Of a DNA stretch of 64,000 nt, positions 56,439 to 64,000 are shown piece by piece (position 1 is the first letter of the stretch; each line of letters opens with the position of its first letter). This stretch comes from Pontiella sulfatireligans (lineage in GTDB: Bacteria; Verrucomicrobiota; Kiritimatiellia; Kiritimatiellales; Pontiellaceae), in contig NZ_CAAHFH010000001.1 of assembly GCF_900890705.1 (NCBI RefSeq), forward strand, positions 682,001-746,000, in the 5' to 3' direction. The notes under the pieces were generated by a model. That model did no database searches. It saw only the letters and a program-made list of their open reading frames with translations, and was not told the DNA's origin. A program made the translations under genes and the position numbers.

Positions 56439-58544
56439 TCAGGGATGCACGACCTCTACCCGGAAAAAACCTTGGTCGGCAGATGGCGCATTGGTGATGT
56501 TCTCCGTATTTTCAGGCGGCGAACCGACGACATCATCAAAGACCTGAGTCCAGCTGTTTAAATCTTCGCTAAACCATCCTCGGTATGTTTTGCCCAATGC
56601 ACTTTCCCATTTAAATTGCAATTGGTTGACGGGTAAAAGGCTGATGCCAAAAAGCCCAGAACTGGCCAGGTTTGGATGGGTTCCCACCCAAAATTCCTGG
56701 AAACTGTTCAAGTTATCGTTGTCGGGATCCAATGCGGCATCGGCGGCATACGCTGCATCCAACCCATGTGCGATCTCCCACGTGTCGGGCAAGGTGTCGC
56801 GGTCGGTGTCGTAGGGCGCGGGATAGGGCACGGGACGGGTGATGGTTGCCTGAACTAGGTTCCCGTTGTTGCCGTTCCAACCGCGGAGGTTGCCCGTCAG
56901 CATGAAATGCCTGCGGTCGAGACGCATGTTCCACATCCCGGAAATGGCGTGCGTCTTCCATTCCGCTGCGGGATCGTTCGGATTCCAAGTGCGGTATATT
57001 TTGTTCTGGTGGGCAACGAAGGTCAGGACGCCTAGCCGATCGGAGTGCATCTTCATGTCGTCGTCCTCGGAAAGAGAAAGCGGATTCCCTTGCGATTCCC
57101 ACTGTGCATTGGCGGAGTTGAAGCCATATAGCATGAGATCGTCGGTGGATCCGTCGCCAAAAGAGACGAACGGATTTCCGAAGCGGTCGGCTCCCACGCT
57201 GCAACTCGTTGATATCCATTCATTGGTGACTGGCTGGCTGACGGCGAAGACGATGTCGGCTCGGTTGGTATCGCTGGGGTTTCCAATTTTAGCCGGAGTT
57301 TGAACGGGGGTGCCGTCGGCCCGCGAGAAGCTTCGGCCAAAATCCTCGGACTGCAGGTAGAGCATGTGCGATGACCAGTGGCTGACATTCGTGTGTCCTA
57401 TACTTCCATCGTTGAGGATCGGAGCAGCCACGTGCATACGGTTGTAGCGGTCGAAGCCCAGCCATCCATGGATGGCCGAGTAGCGCGATCCGGTTAAGTC
57501 ATGTTCCTCGCCTGAGGTGGCATAGAGTACGCTGTTGTGGTCATCGGAAAACTCGTTGACGCCGCCCACGATTCCCCACTCTTCGGTGGTGGTGTTATAA
57601 CGGCTGATGCTGTACGTGCGAAAGGACTCTGTCCAGTGTCCATCGTTCCTGCCGCGGGCATAGTAATACAGATGCCCGTTGGCATCGTAGGTGAACGCCA
57701 TGTAGGTATGGCCCTCGAAACGCGGGCTGCGCAGGGAATCTCCCCCCAGCCAGGTGAAAGCGGTTATGTCGCCGGCATTGTTGCTTCGCCAATAGTTGCA
57801 CTGCCCGTTTTGATATTCGATCGGCATGTGACTGGTTGAGAGTTGCGAATAGTTGTGCATATCGCCCGCAATATGAATGTAGCCCGCTTCATCCACCCCG
57901 ATGGACATGCGATGGTGACCGTCATCTTTTGCAACGTAGTTTCCATTGGTTACGGTATATTGATCGCTGAGGACCACATCCTGCACACTGGAACCGTCGT
58001 CATCCATCTTTACCAGATGGGGAACGCGAGCCGTATCGTAATAGATCAGATAGATGTTGGTTCCATGGCTTGCACACTGCGTGTTATATCCTTCGGCGTT
58101 AATGCCTAGGTGAAAGTCGGCCGGTCGATTCCACAATGTTTGGAAGCTGACGGTCTCCTGATCGAGTGGATAGCGCCAGTCGTAGGTCAAGGTGAGTTCC
58201 GCAGATTGGTTGCCCTTTCCGCTTCCAAAGGCCGAGTCGGCGGGGAGAAGAACAGTGAAGTTGCCCAGATCAATGGGGGTCACCTCGATGTCCCACTCCA
58301 ACGGGTCTGCCGTGCTGCTAAAGGAGGTCACCGCTCCGTTGCTCACATAGACATCATTTGAACCGAGTCCAGACACGGCCTCGCTGAACGTCAGCGTCAG
58401 CGCAACGGGCGACAGGCGCGACACCCCGCTGGTTGCCACTTGAATATCCACCGGCACCAGCATAGCCGTTGGCCCGCCGGATTCGGCGGTCACGAAACTT
58501 GCCGCAAAGACCATTGACAAAAATAGGTTGATATTTTTTTTCAT
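56439..58544 (-). CDS. Secreted BNR_4-family protein (ulvan lyase-like) with Ig-like N-terminus
   Basis: A 701-residue secreted protein. After a signal peptide comes an Ig-like domain (VALTLTFSEAVSGLGSNDVYVSNG). The main beta-propeller has the BNR_4-type DGHHRMSIGVDEAGYIHIAGDMHN and EGHTYMAFTYDANGHLYYYAR. This family includes ulvan lyases (PL24/25/40). The C-terminus has DTDRDTLPDTWEIAHGLDA and a sorting-like tail shared in style with the two other large secreted proteins. Activity is inferred only. Confidence 0.78.
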   Translation of the reverse strand: MKKNINLFLSMVFAASFVTAESGGPTAMLVPVDIQVATSGVSRLSPVALTLTFSEAVSGLGSNDVYVSNGAVTSFSSTADPLEWDIEVTPIDLGNFTVLLPADSAFGSGKGNQSAELTLTYDWRYPLDQETVSFQTLWNRPADFHLGINAEGYNTQCASHGTNIYLIYYDTARVPHLVKMDDDGSSVQDVVLSDQYTVTNGNYVAKDDGHHRMSIGVDEAGYIHIAGDMHNYSQLSTSHMPIEYQNGQCNYWRSNNAGDITAFTWLGGDSLRSPRFEGHTYMAFTYDANGHLYYYARGRNDGHWTESFRTYSISRYNTTTEEWGIVGGVNEFSDDHNSVLYATSGEEHDLTGSRYSAIHGWLGFDRYNRMHVAAPILNDGSIGHTNVSHWSSHMLYLQSEDFGRSFSRADGTPVQTPAKIGNPSDTNRADIVFAVSQPVTNEWISTSCSVGADRFGNPFVSFGDGSTDDLMLYGFNSANAQWESQGNPLSLSEDDDMKMHSDRLGVLTFVAHQNKIYRTWNPNDPAAEWKTHAISGMWNMRLDRRHFMLTGNLRGWNGNNGNLVQATITRPVPYPAPYDTDRDTLPDTWEIAHGLDAAYAADAALDPDNDNLNSFQEFWVGTHPNLASSGLFGISLLPVNQLQFKWESALGKTYRGWFSEDLNSWTQVFDDVVGSPPENTENITNAPSADQGFFRVEVVHP

Positions 58545-58628
58545 CTATTCGCCTCCAATATGCCCTACGCTAATACGATTGACGCAGCGGATCAACCCCT
58601 CTACCCCGGCGACCGCGAAACCCGGTTC

Positions 58629-58659
58629 AAAAAAATGCCCCGCAACGGCGGGGCATTTT
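58629..58659 (-). terminator. Rho-independent terminator of the secreted-protein gene at 58.7-60.4 kb
   Basis: A stem AAATGCCCCGC/GCGGGGCATTT with an AACG loop; on the minus strand it is followed by a T-rich run. It ends the transcript of the gene starting at 60396. Confidence 0.88.
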
Positions 58660-58680
58660 CACCATCATCGAACAGATTTA

Positions 58681-60396
58681 TTATTCGGTGATCGTAACGT
58701 TCAGTTTCATAAACTGCTGGGCTTCGAACGTGGTTTGAACCCCGTTGGTTTGGGATACAAATCCCTCGAAAGCTCCGGAGGTCCCGATATCAGTCGTCGC
58801 ATTGGTTACGGGAAGATTGATGAGATCAGTGCCAGCGAGTACTTCATAGCTAAGCGCCGGATCCTGAGGATCTTGGCGGTTGTAGATATAGTACAGCCAG
58901 CCACCGGTCACCTCGGACGTCGGAAGATAGTCTGCGACATCGTCGACGGTCGGATCTCCACCCAGTGCATACTCCAACAGGTTGTTCATGCCGTCGCCTA
59001 CTCCGCCATTCTCGGCGTCGTCGGTGTGGTTGGTCAACGAGCCCAGCGTCGGGTAGTCGTCCAACCATGTGCCATAGCCCGAATCCACGGGGGGCGCTAC
59101 GGGCGGATCAATCACGGTAACCGTGAAGCCCATGTCAGCGGTAGGGTTATCCGCCTTGACGATGAACAGGTTCACTTCACTCATCAGCAGCCCCGCGTTC
59201 GTAATCGAGTGGCTGTTGGTTGCCGTCCCCCAAATAACCGTTAGATCATAGACCCCCGCTGCATCGTGATAGATGCTTACATCAAAGGTGGCCGTATCGC
59301 CAGCGTACCTCATCTCATCGTCTGTGCCTTTCACGTTATCGGCTTTAATTTCACCGGTTTTATTGTCACCCAGACCCAGCGTCCCCGGACCCGTGCACGT
59401 TAGATCGGCAGCAAGCTCTATCTTTACCACATAGTCGGTCAAATCCAGCGTAAACCCAAGCGCGTTTGTGCCATCACAAAAGCCAATTTTCAGCGCATTG
59501 GCTCCGGCCCATCCATTGGTTCCAGCCGTTCCATAGCCGATTTTTTGCCCCAGGACCGTCGTTCCAACGGGATCAACGGTATACTCGAATTTCATATCAA
59601 ACGTATCCCCTATCCCGAGCGGCGCCGGCAAATCCGTCGTCGATTCCGTGACGTCATAAGAGTTTCTCAGATCGAGCACTCCATTCGCTCCAGTGAGTGA
59701 ATCGGATTGGGTGTCGACACCATCCAACCGAAGGCCTTCCGTCACCGGCTCGACATAGTCACTATCTGCAATATATTCGATCCTGAACGCGCCCATGCCC
59801 GAGGTGGTTAGATCGTTGGTCTGATATACCTGCATAAACCAAGTGTTGGTATTGGAAAGATTCAACTGCGCGAGCCCCGTCGTGTCGTAATCGAACAACG
59901 CATCATTATCGCTGTCCGTCACGGCATATACGGCCGATCCGTCCGTAAACAGGGTTTCTTCAGTCGCACCGGTATTCCATAAAGGTGAAATGGAATCCAT
60001 CTTGAGCCCCAACAGCGTGCCATCCGGATCCGAATAGGAAAATTTAAGCGTGATGGATTCATCGAGGTTAAGGCGCTTCATATTATTCGTATCGGCCAAA
60101 TTTCGCGCGGTACTATCGACCGCCAGGTGCCCCGCGCCAATAAACAGCACATCGAGGGCATTGTCGGCCTGGGCCGTCACCGTAAAGACGACATTGCTCA
60201 GTTCCGTGTATTTGGCATCGGCTCCCCAACTCATCTCATATTCCACCGGCGAAACGGCGGTGTTGGTCGTAATCGAAGCACTCCAGCCCGAGTCGCGCAT
60301 GTCACCATCGCCACCGATCCGCGTCACATTCGTCACAACCCCCTGCGCCATACTGGCCACGATCAGAGCCGCACTAAACATAATTATTTTTTTCAT
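58681..60396 (-). CDS. Secreted protein with C-terminal sorting-like region
   Basis: A 571-residue secreted protein of unknown function. ATG 60396 has GGAGATGGGAT upstream and a signal peptide (MKKIIMFSAALIVASMAQG). The body is made of beta-rich segments with many Asp, Thr and Asn, and no catalytic motif is seen. The C-terminus carries GSLTNHTDDAENGGVGDGMN followed by LLEYALGGDPTVDD and a tail like that of the other large secreted proteins. Confidence 0.65.
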   Translation of the reverse strand: MKKIIMFSAALIVASMAQGVVTNVTRIGGDGDMRDSGWSASITTNTAVSPVEYEMSWGADAKYTELSNVVFTVTAQADNALDVLFIGAGHLAVDSTARNLADTNNMKRLNLDESITLKFSYSDPDGTLLGLKMDSISPLWNTGATEETLFTDGSAVYAVTDSDNDALFDYDTTGLAQLNLSNTNTWFMQVYQTNDLTTSGMGAFRIEYIADSDYVEPVTEGLRLDGVDTQSDSLTGANGVLDLRNSYDVTESTTDLPAPLGIGDTFDMKFEYTVDPVGTTVLGQKIGYGTAGTNGWAGANALKIGFCDGTNALGFTLDLTDYVVKIELAADLTCTGPGTLGLGDNKTGEIKADNVKGTDDEMRYAGDTATFDVSIYHDAAGVYDLTVIWGTATNSHSITNAGLLMSEVNLFIVKADNPTADMGFTVTVIDPPVAPPVDSGYGTWLDDYPTLGSLTNHTDDAENGGVGDGMNNLLEYALGGDPTVDDVADYLPTSEVTGGWLYYIYNRQDPQDPALSYEVLAGTDLINLPVTNATTDIGTSGAFEGFVSQTNGVQTTFEAQQFMKLNVTITE

Positions 60397-60467
60397 ATCC
60401 CATCTCCATTTATTTACTGAATGAAACGCCTGGAGAGAACCTCCGGACGTCACTTTATTGCCAACTT

Positions 60468-61124
60468 CTAGATTAGGAAAAAACGACGGGCAGCCAGCAG
60501 GCCAAGGCCTGACAAACCGATCAGCCCCAGCGCAGCTGGTTCAGGAATGACTGAAACATCGGTGGTGATTTTAAAATCGTTGATTGCGTAAGCACCTGCA
60601 TCCGTTGTTCCGTGTAATGTCCACGTATCTTGATTGTCTTTGGTCAGCGGTGCGACGTTTACAAACGCCACTTGCACATTCGCTCCACCCACGAAGCCAA
60701 AGTATTGTTCTTTTGCAGCAGTTGCGGTGAAATTATCTATATTACTCAGGTTATCTGTAAATGTGTACGTGGAGCCCTCATCTGTAGCTGCGTACCTCAC
60801 GCGTTCGAAACTAAGCGCATCCAGCTGATATCCGGCGTCTGCGGTGACATTGAATGAAATGGTAACACCCTGGGTACTTCCAATGCGGAAGTTATCAACG
60901 CCAGTCGCGCTATCATCCGAAAAAATATTTCCACCATCTGCAAGTAACGTCATCTGAATGGTGGCATTATTAGCGCTCCACTCAAACGTGGCTGAGGCCG
61001 TCGAGGCATCCAACGCCCCGCTTGTCAAAGTCGTAGAGTTTGGTTTCATGTACGTTGTGACCACATCCGCCTGCGCCAGGCCCGCAACAAACAAACAGGT
61101 GAGTATAAAACTAATTTTTTTCAT
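60468..61124 (-). CDS. PEP-CTERM sorting domain protein
   Basis: A 218-residue secreted protein with a signal peptide (MKKISFILTCLFVAGLAQA). The C-terminus ends VIPEPAALGLIGLSGLGLL, then AARRFFLI: the Pro-Glu-Pro, a hydrophobic helix and basic residues of the PEP-CTERM signal. It would be processed by an exosortase, which is not in the window. The body has no known domain. Confidence 0.9.
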   Translation of the reverse strand: MKKISFILTCLFVAGLAQADVVTTYMKPNSTTLTSGALDASTASATFEWSANNATIQMTLLADGGNIFSDDSATGVDNFRIGSTQGVTISFNVTADAGYQLDALSFERVRYAATDEGSTYTFTDNLSNIDNFTATAAKEQYFGFVGGANVQVAFVNVAPLTKDNQDTWTLHGTTDAGAYAINDFKITTDVSVIPEPAALGLIGLSGLGLLAARRFFLI

Positions 61125-61386
61125 TTTATTTATTTTCCCTTATTTCTATTTAACGTCCCGACTTCATGGTCGAAACAACTGATATCAACCCCGGCTTTCG
61201 ACTAGGATCATCATAAATCTTTTTATTTAATACACGCTGAAGACACACCTATTCTCCGGTTTTGGACAGAAGAACGTTATTTTTTTCACCCCTGATGAAA
61301 CGAAGGCACTGAACGGAATCATAATGTTCCCCCGCAGGGACCTTTTTGCTTGCCATCGGAATGAACTGTTTTATTTTCAGATCATT

Positions 61387-63438
61387 ATGAGTATGGATTC
61401 TACAGCGCACGGCGGCCCCGATCGGGATATGGTCGACGATTTGTACGAGAACAAGGATAACGTCCTTTCTGAGAAGGAAGCGGAGTCGCTTAATCCAATC
61501 CTGAAGTCTCTTACGGACAACGAATCGCGCTACGACGAACCGGTTTTAATGGCCGAAGGCGGGGAAAAACGGATTTACCGAGTCTATGACGGGCACCTCA
61601 ACCGGTTTGTTGCCATGGCGAAGGCGTCCAGGGCGGTAACCGAGCGCGATCAGGAACAGTTTCTGCGCGAAGGCCAGTTGACCGCCAACCTGACCCACCC
61701 CAATATTGTACCCGTCTACAACGTGGGGATCGATTCCGAAGGCACTCCCTTCTTTTCCATGGAACTGATTCCGGGCGACAGCCTGAGAGACATCATCCAT
61801 GAACTCAAGAAGGGCAACGCCTCCTATAAGACGCAATATCCCCTTGAAACCCTGCTGGGTATCTTCAGTAAGGTGTGCGATGCCCTCTCCTACGCCCATT
61901 CCCGCGAAGTGCTTCACCTCGACATCAAGCCCGACAACATCCGCGTCGGACAGTTTGGCGAAGTGTTCCTGTGCGACTGGGGGCTGGCCCGCGTCATCCA
62001 CGAGGAAAAAGCGGAACCCCCGCCGGGAGAGCTCGACAGCGATATCCTCAACGACATGACTCTTACCGGCACCATGAAGGGGACGCCGGGCTTTATGGCC
62101 CCCGAACAAACGGTGCGGGAGGGCAATAAAACCATAAAAACCGATATCTATGCCCTGGGAGCCCTGCTCTACAATATCCTGACCCACGAAATTCCGGTAA
62201 AGGGCAGCAGTGCCAACGAAGTGGTGGAGAATACCCGTGTCGGAAAAATTGTACCGCCGCGCAAAAGATGTCCCGAAAAGCATATCCCGCAAGGCCTGGC
62301 TGCCGTTGCGCTTAAGGCGTTGGCATTTGATCCGAACAACCGGTATGGCAGCGTTCTGGCGCTTCAGGCGGAAATCCAGCGTTTTGTGAGCGGCTTTCCA
62401 ACCGAAGCGGAACGGGCGGGTCCGGTTGTACGATTAACCCTGCTGGCCCAGCGCCACCGCAAACTCACGTTCTGGCTTACCGCCTTTTTGGCCGTGCTGG
62501 CGATCGTGATGAGCATCAACCTGTCCATCATCAGCCGCAAACATCGCGCGGCCGAGACCAACTTCGCGCTCTTCCGAAATGAGCAGGAAGAAACCAACCG
62601 CATCAACAAAGAACTGACGGATCTCTCTATCCTTGCACAGGAAATCCCCAACTATACCCATGCTCACAGAATGCAAAAGCTCACCGAAAAGCTTCTTGCC
62701 CTCGGCAGGATCGAGCCGGACCGACTGCAGGTCGTTTTGCGTCGACAGGCCACCGGCCTCCTCGTGACGCAACAGTTCAACGAGGCCATCAAAGCCTATG
62801 AAAAACTAACCGATCCGAGTCAACACACGCTGCGACGTCTGAAACTGTGCCGCGAATACGCGACCCTCAAACCCGAGGATTGGAAATCGCTTTCCGGTCC
62901 CGAGCTGGCCCAGCTGCTGGCCACCCACTATTCGACCCTTTCAGGATCGCTCGCCAAGTTAATCTATTACCATGATTGCCAATCACCCCGCTCCCGCAAT
63001 CCGGAGGAGCATATCGCCGTGGTCGGTATCATGCTGGTAAGGCATAACGACATCTCTAACGCAGGTAAAATTCCTCATCTAAAACTAAACAGACGCCCGA
63101 AAGGTTGGCATCTGGATCTCTCCCGAACGCCCTACAGCTCCTACCGAATCGAAATGACGTCCCCAGTCGAGGATCTGAATATTCTCCAGTCGCTGCAGCT
63201 CTATTCGCTGGACATCAGTCACACCCCGGTTTCCCTGGTAAAGGAACTCCGCTACCTTGAGATTAAGGAACTCCGTATGGTCGGAGCCGCGTTGCAACCC
63301 GCCAAAGGACTCGTCGGACTTTTTGAATCCATGGGTCTCGAACGGCTGGTTCTGGGCAAAGGCGACTATCCGGAAGGAACGATCCGGTTTATACGGTCAA
63401 AAGGAATCGAAGTCGTTGAAGAGGAATACGAACACTGA
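61387..63438 (+). CDS. Membrane Ser/Thr protein kinase
   Basis: A 683-residue kinase (ATG 61387; the frame is open to 61324 and no good ribosome site is seen at either). The kinase domain spans about residues 50-340: an ATP-binding loop without the full GxGxxG (EGGEKRIYRVYD), K79 in VAMAKA, D179 in LHLDIKPDN (HRD changed to HLD), and D197-W-G in place of DFG. GTMKGTPGFMAPEQ follows. A TM helix lies at about 360-382; the C-terminal part is helical and of unknown function. The TGA stop lies inside a word repeat. Confidence 0.87.
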   Translation: MSMDSTAHGGPDRDMVDDLYENKDNVLSEKEAESLNPILKSLTDNESRYDEPVLMAEGGEKRIYRVYDGHLNRFVAMAKASRAVTERDQEQFLREGQLTANLTHPNIVPVYNVGIDSEGTPFFSMELIPGDSLRDIIHELKKGNASYKTQYPLETLLGIFSKVCDALSYAHSREVLHLDIKPDNIRVGQFGEVFLCDWGLARVIHEEKAEPPPGELDSDILNDMTLTGTMKGTPGFMAPEQTVREGNKTIKTDIYALGALLYNILTHEIPVKGSSANEVVENTRVGKIVPPRKRCPEKHIPQGLAAVALKALAFDPNNRYGSVLALQAEIQRFVSGFPTEAERAGPVVRLTLLAQRHRKLTFWLTAFLAVLAIVMSINLSIISRKHRAAETNFALFRNEQEETNRINKELTDLSILAQEIPNYTHAHRMQKLTEKLLALGRIEPDRLQVVLRRQATGLLVTQQFNEAIKAYEKLTDPSQHTLRRLKLCREYATLKPEDWKSLSGPELAQLLATHYSTLSGSLAKLIYYHDCQSPRSRNPEEHIAVVGIMLVRHNDISNAGKIPHLKLNRRPKGWHLDLSRTPYSSYRIEMTSPVEDLNILQSLQLYSLDISHTPVSLVKELRYLEIKELRMVGAALQPAKGLVGLFESMGLERLVLGKGDYPEGTIRFIRSKGIEVVEEEYEH

Positions 63439-63569
63439 ATATCGAACATGGAACGTCGAAGGATATATCTCCTTCAGCATTGCCACTCTCTTCGTTCGTT
63501 GCTGTCCTGCTTCGCAGTCCAGCCTCTGCCTTCGGCGGTCGATATTCGTTGTTCGATATTCGATATTCA
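63436..63569. repeat. Word-type inverted repeat (ATATCGAAC family) between kinase and sigma factor
   Basis: The left arm begins TGAATATCGAACATGGAACG, where TGA is the kinase stop. The right arm (63537-63569) is made of TTCGATATTCG and similar words in the inverse sense. About 75 nt separates the arms. It ends 6 nt before the sigma factor stop. Confidence 0.75.
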
Positions 63570-63574
63570 TCAGT

Positions 63575-64000
63575 TCATTCAAGTTCTTCGCGCAGCAGCT
63601 CAATTTCCTCCGCCAAACGCTCTTTAACCCGGTTCTTCAGCCGATAGACCGAATTTTCCTTGAGCTCCATTTTGCTCGCAATTTGCTCCACACTCATTCC
63701 TTCGATGCTGAGTCTGAATACCTGAATCGCCTTGCCGGAAAACAGTCCGTCAATCCGCTCCATGGCCAGATTAAAAATATGCACCCGCCACTCCCGTTCG
63801 GCAATCCGATCAAGATCCGGTAAGCGAATGGCATTCAGGTAGGAGCGTGTTTTATCCTGACGGGCTTTTTCCAACCGCTCTGTATCCAATACGCGCTTGC
63901 GGATATAATTTTTCACGCAATTTGACGTGACCGCACTCAACCAACTCCGGAAACGTTTGGTGGGATCTTCATCCTTCTCCCCGATTTTATTCCAGACCTT
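63575..64000 (-). CDS. ECF-like RNA polymerase sigma factor (5' end outside window)
   Basis: The C-terminal part of a sigma-70-family regulator. The frame continues off the window through KRFRSWLSAVTSNCVKNYIR, the region-2-type start, so the TTG at 63940 is not a real start. Region 4 is FRLSIEGMSVEQIASKMELKENSVYRLKNRVKERL, a helix-turn-helix. It faces the kinase gene convergently; such kinase and sigma pairs are frequent in PVC genomes. Confidence 0.86.
   Translation of the reverse strand, partial: KVWNKIGEKDEDPTKRFRSWLSAVTSNCVKNYIRKRVLDTERLEKARQDKTRSYLNAIRLPDLDRIAEREWRVHIFNLAMERIDGLFSGKAIQVFRLSIEGMSVEQIASKMELKENSVYRLKNRVKERLAEEIELLREELE

Overview
This is a gene-dense chromosomal window of moderately high GC that looks like a marine polysaccharide-degrading bacterium of the PVC superphylum. 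Kiritimatiellota (Pontiella-like) is my best guess. That rests on three sulfatases, a PEP-CTERM protein, a divergent long PyrB, a kinase with a DWG motif paired with an ECF-type sigma factor, XylR-type AraC regulators and very large secreted proteins. No rRNA, tRNA, CRISPR array or prophage was seen. The taxonomic call is inference; no marker was compared with a database.

Layout. 0-5 kb: mcsB (partial)-clpC-argS, closed by a strong terminator. 5.4-9.3 kb (minus): ffh-rpsP-khpA-trmD-rplS-rnhB, the classic SRP/ribosome-maturation operon but without rimM. 9.5-16.5 kb: fatty acid desaturase, DUF1456 protein, a secreted coiled-coil protein, an NhaC-type antiporter/MFS pair, a RhuM-Fic fusion and a cobalamin adenosyltransferase. 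16.6-19.8 kb: two secreted sulfatases. 19.9-24.8 kb: a HigBA module with its operator, uvrB, a rhomboid protease, and a PIN toxin/antitoxin/queF operon. 24.8-38.2 kb (minus): a sulfated-galactan-like catabolic locus (FAD oxidoreductase, SSS symporter, sulfatase, GH2, esterase, GH16, EF-hand protein, large secreted protein), divergent from a XylR-type regulator. 39.7-46.5 kb (minus): a run holding HepT/MntA, pyrB, argF, a VapBC pair, two HAD phosphatases and queE-queC-queD. 46.5-49.7 kb: mfd. 49.9-51.6 kb: a broken integron integrase abutting a truncated IS110 transposase. 52.4-61.1 kb (minus): a second polysaccharide locus (SSS symporter, LacI regulator, PL14-like lyase, BNR-family protein, secreted protein, PEP-CTERM protein). 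61.4-64 kb: a membrane Ser/Thr kinase facing an ECF-like sigma factor.

The most unusual layer is not a gene. The window is full of short palindromic or word-like repeats. (i) Long imperfect inverted repeats built from 7-11 nt words lie at the 3' ends of at least seven genes and in several cases contain the stop codon. (ii) A dispersed TTCCAA-N3-TTGGAA palindrome occurs five times, always inside coding sequence. (iii) mfd carries a 38-nt near-perfect palindrome in frame plus a second repeat-like insert, resembling the Rickettsia palindromic elements in principle. Five toxin-antitoxin or toxin-like loci sit among housekeeping genes, several translationally coupled to them.
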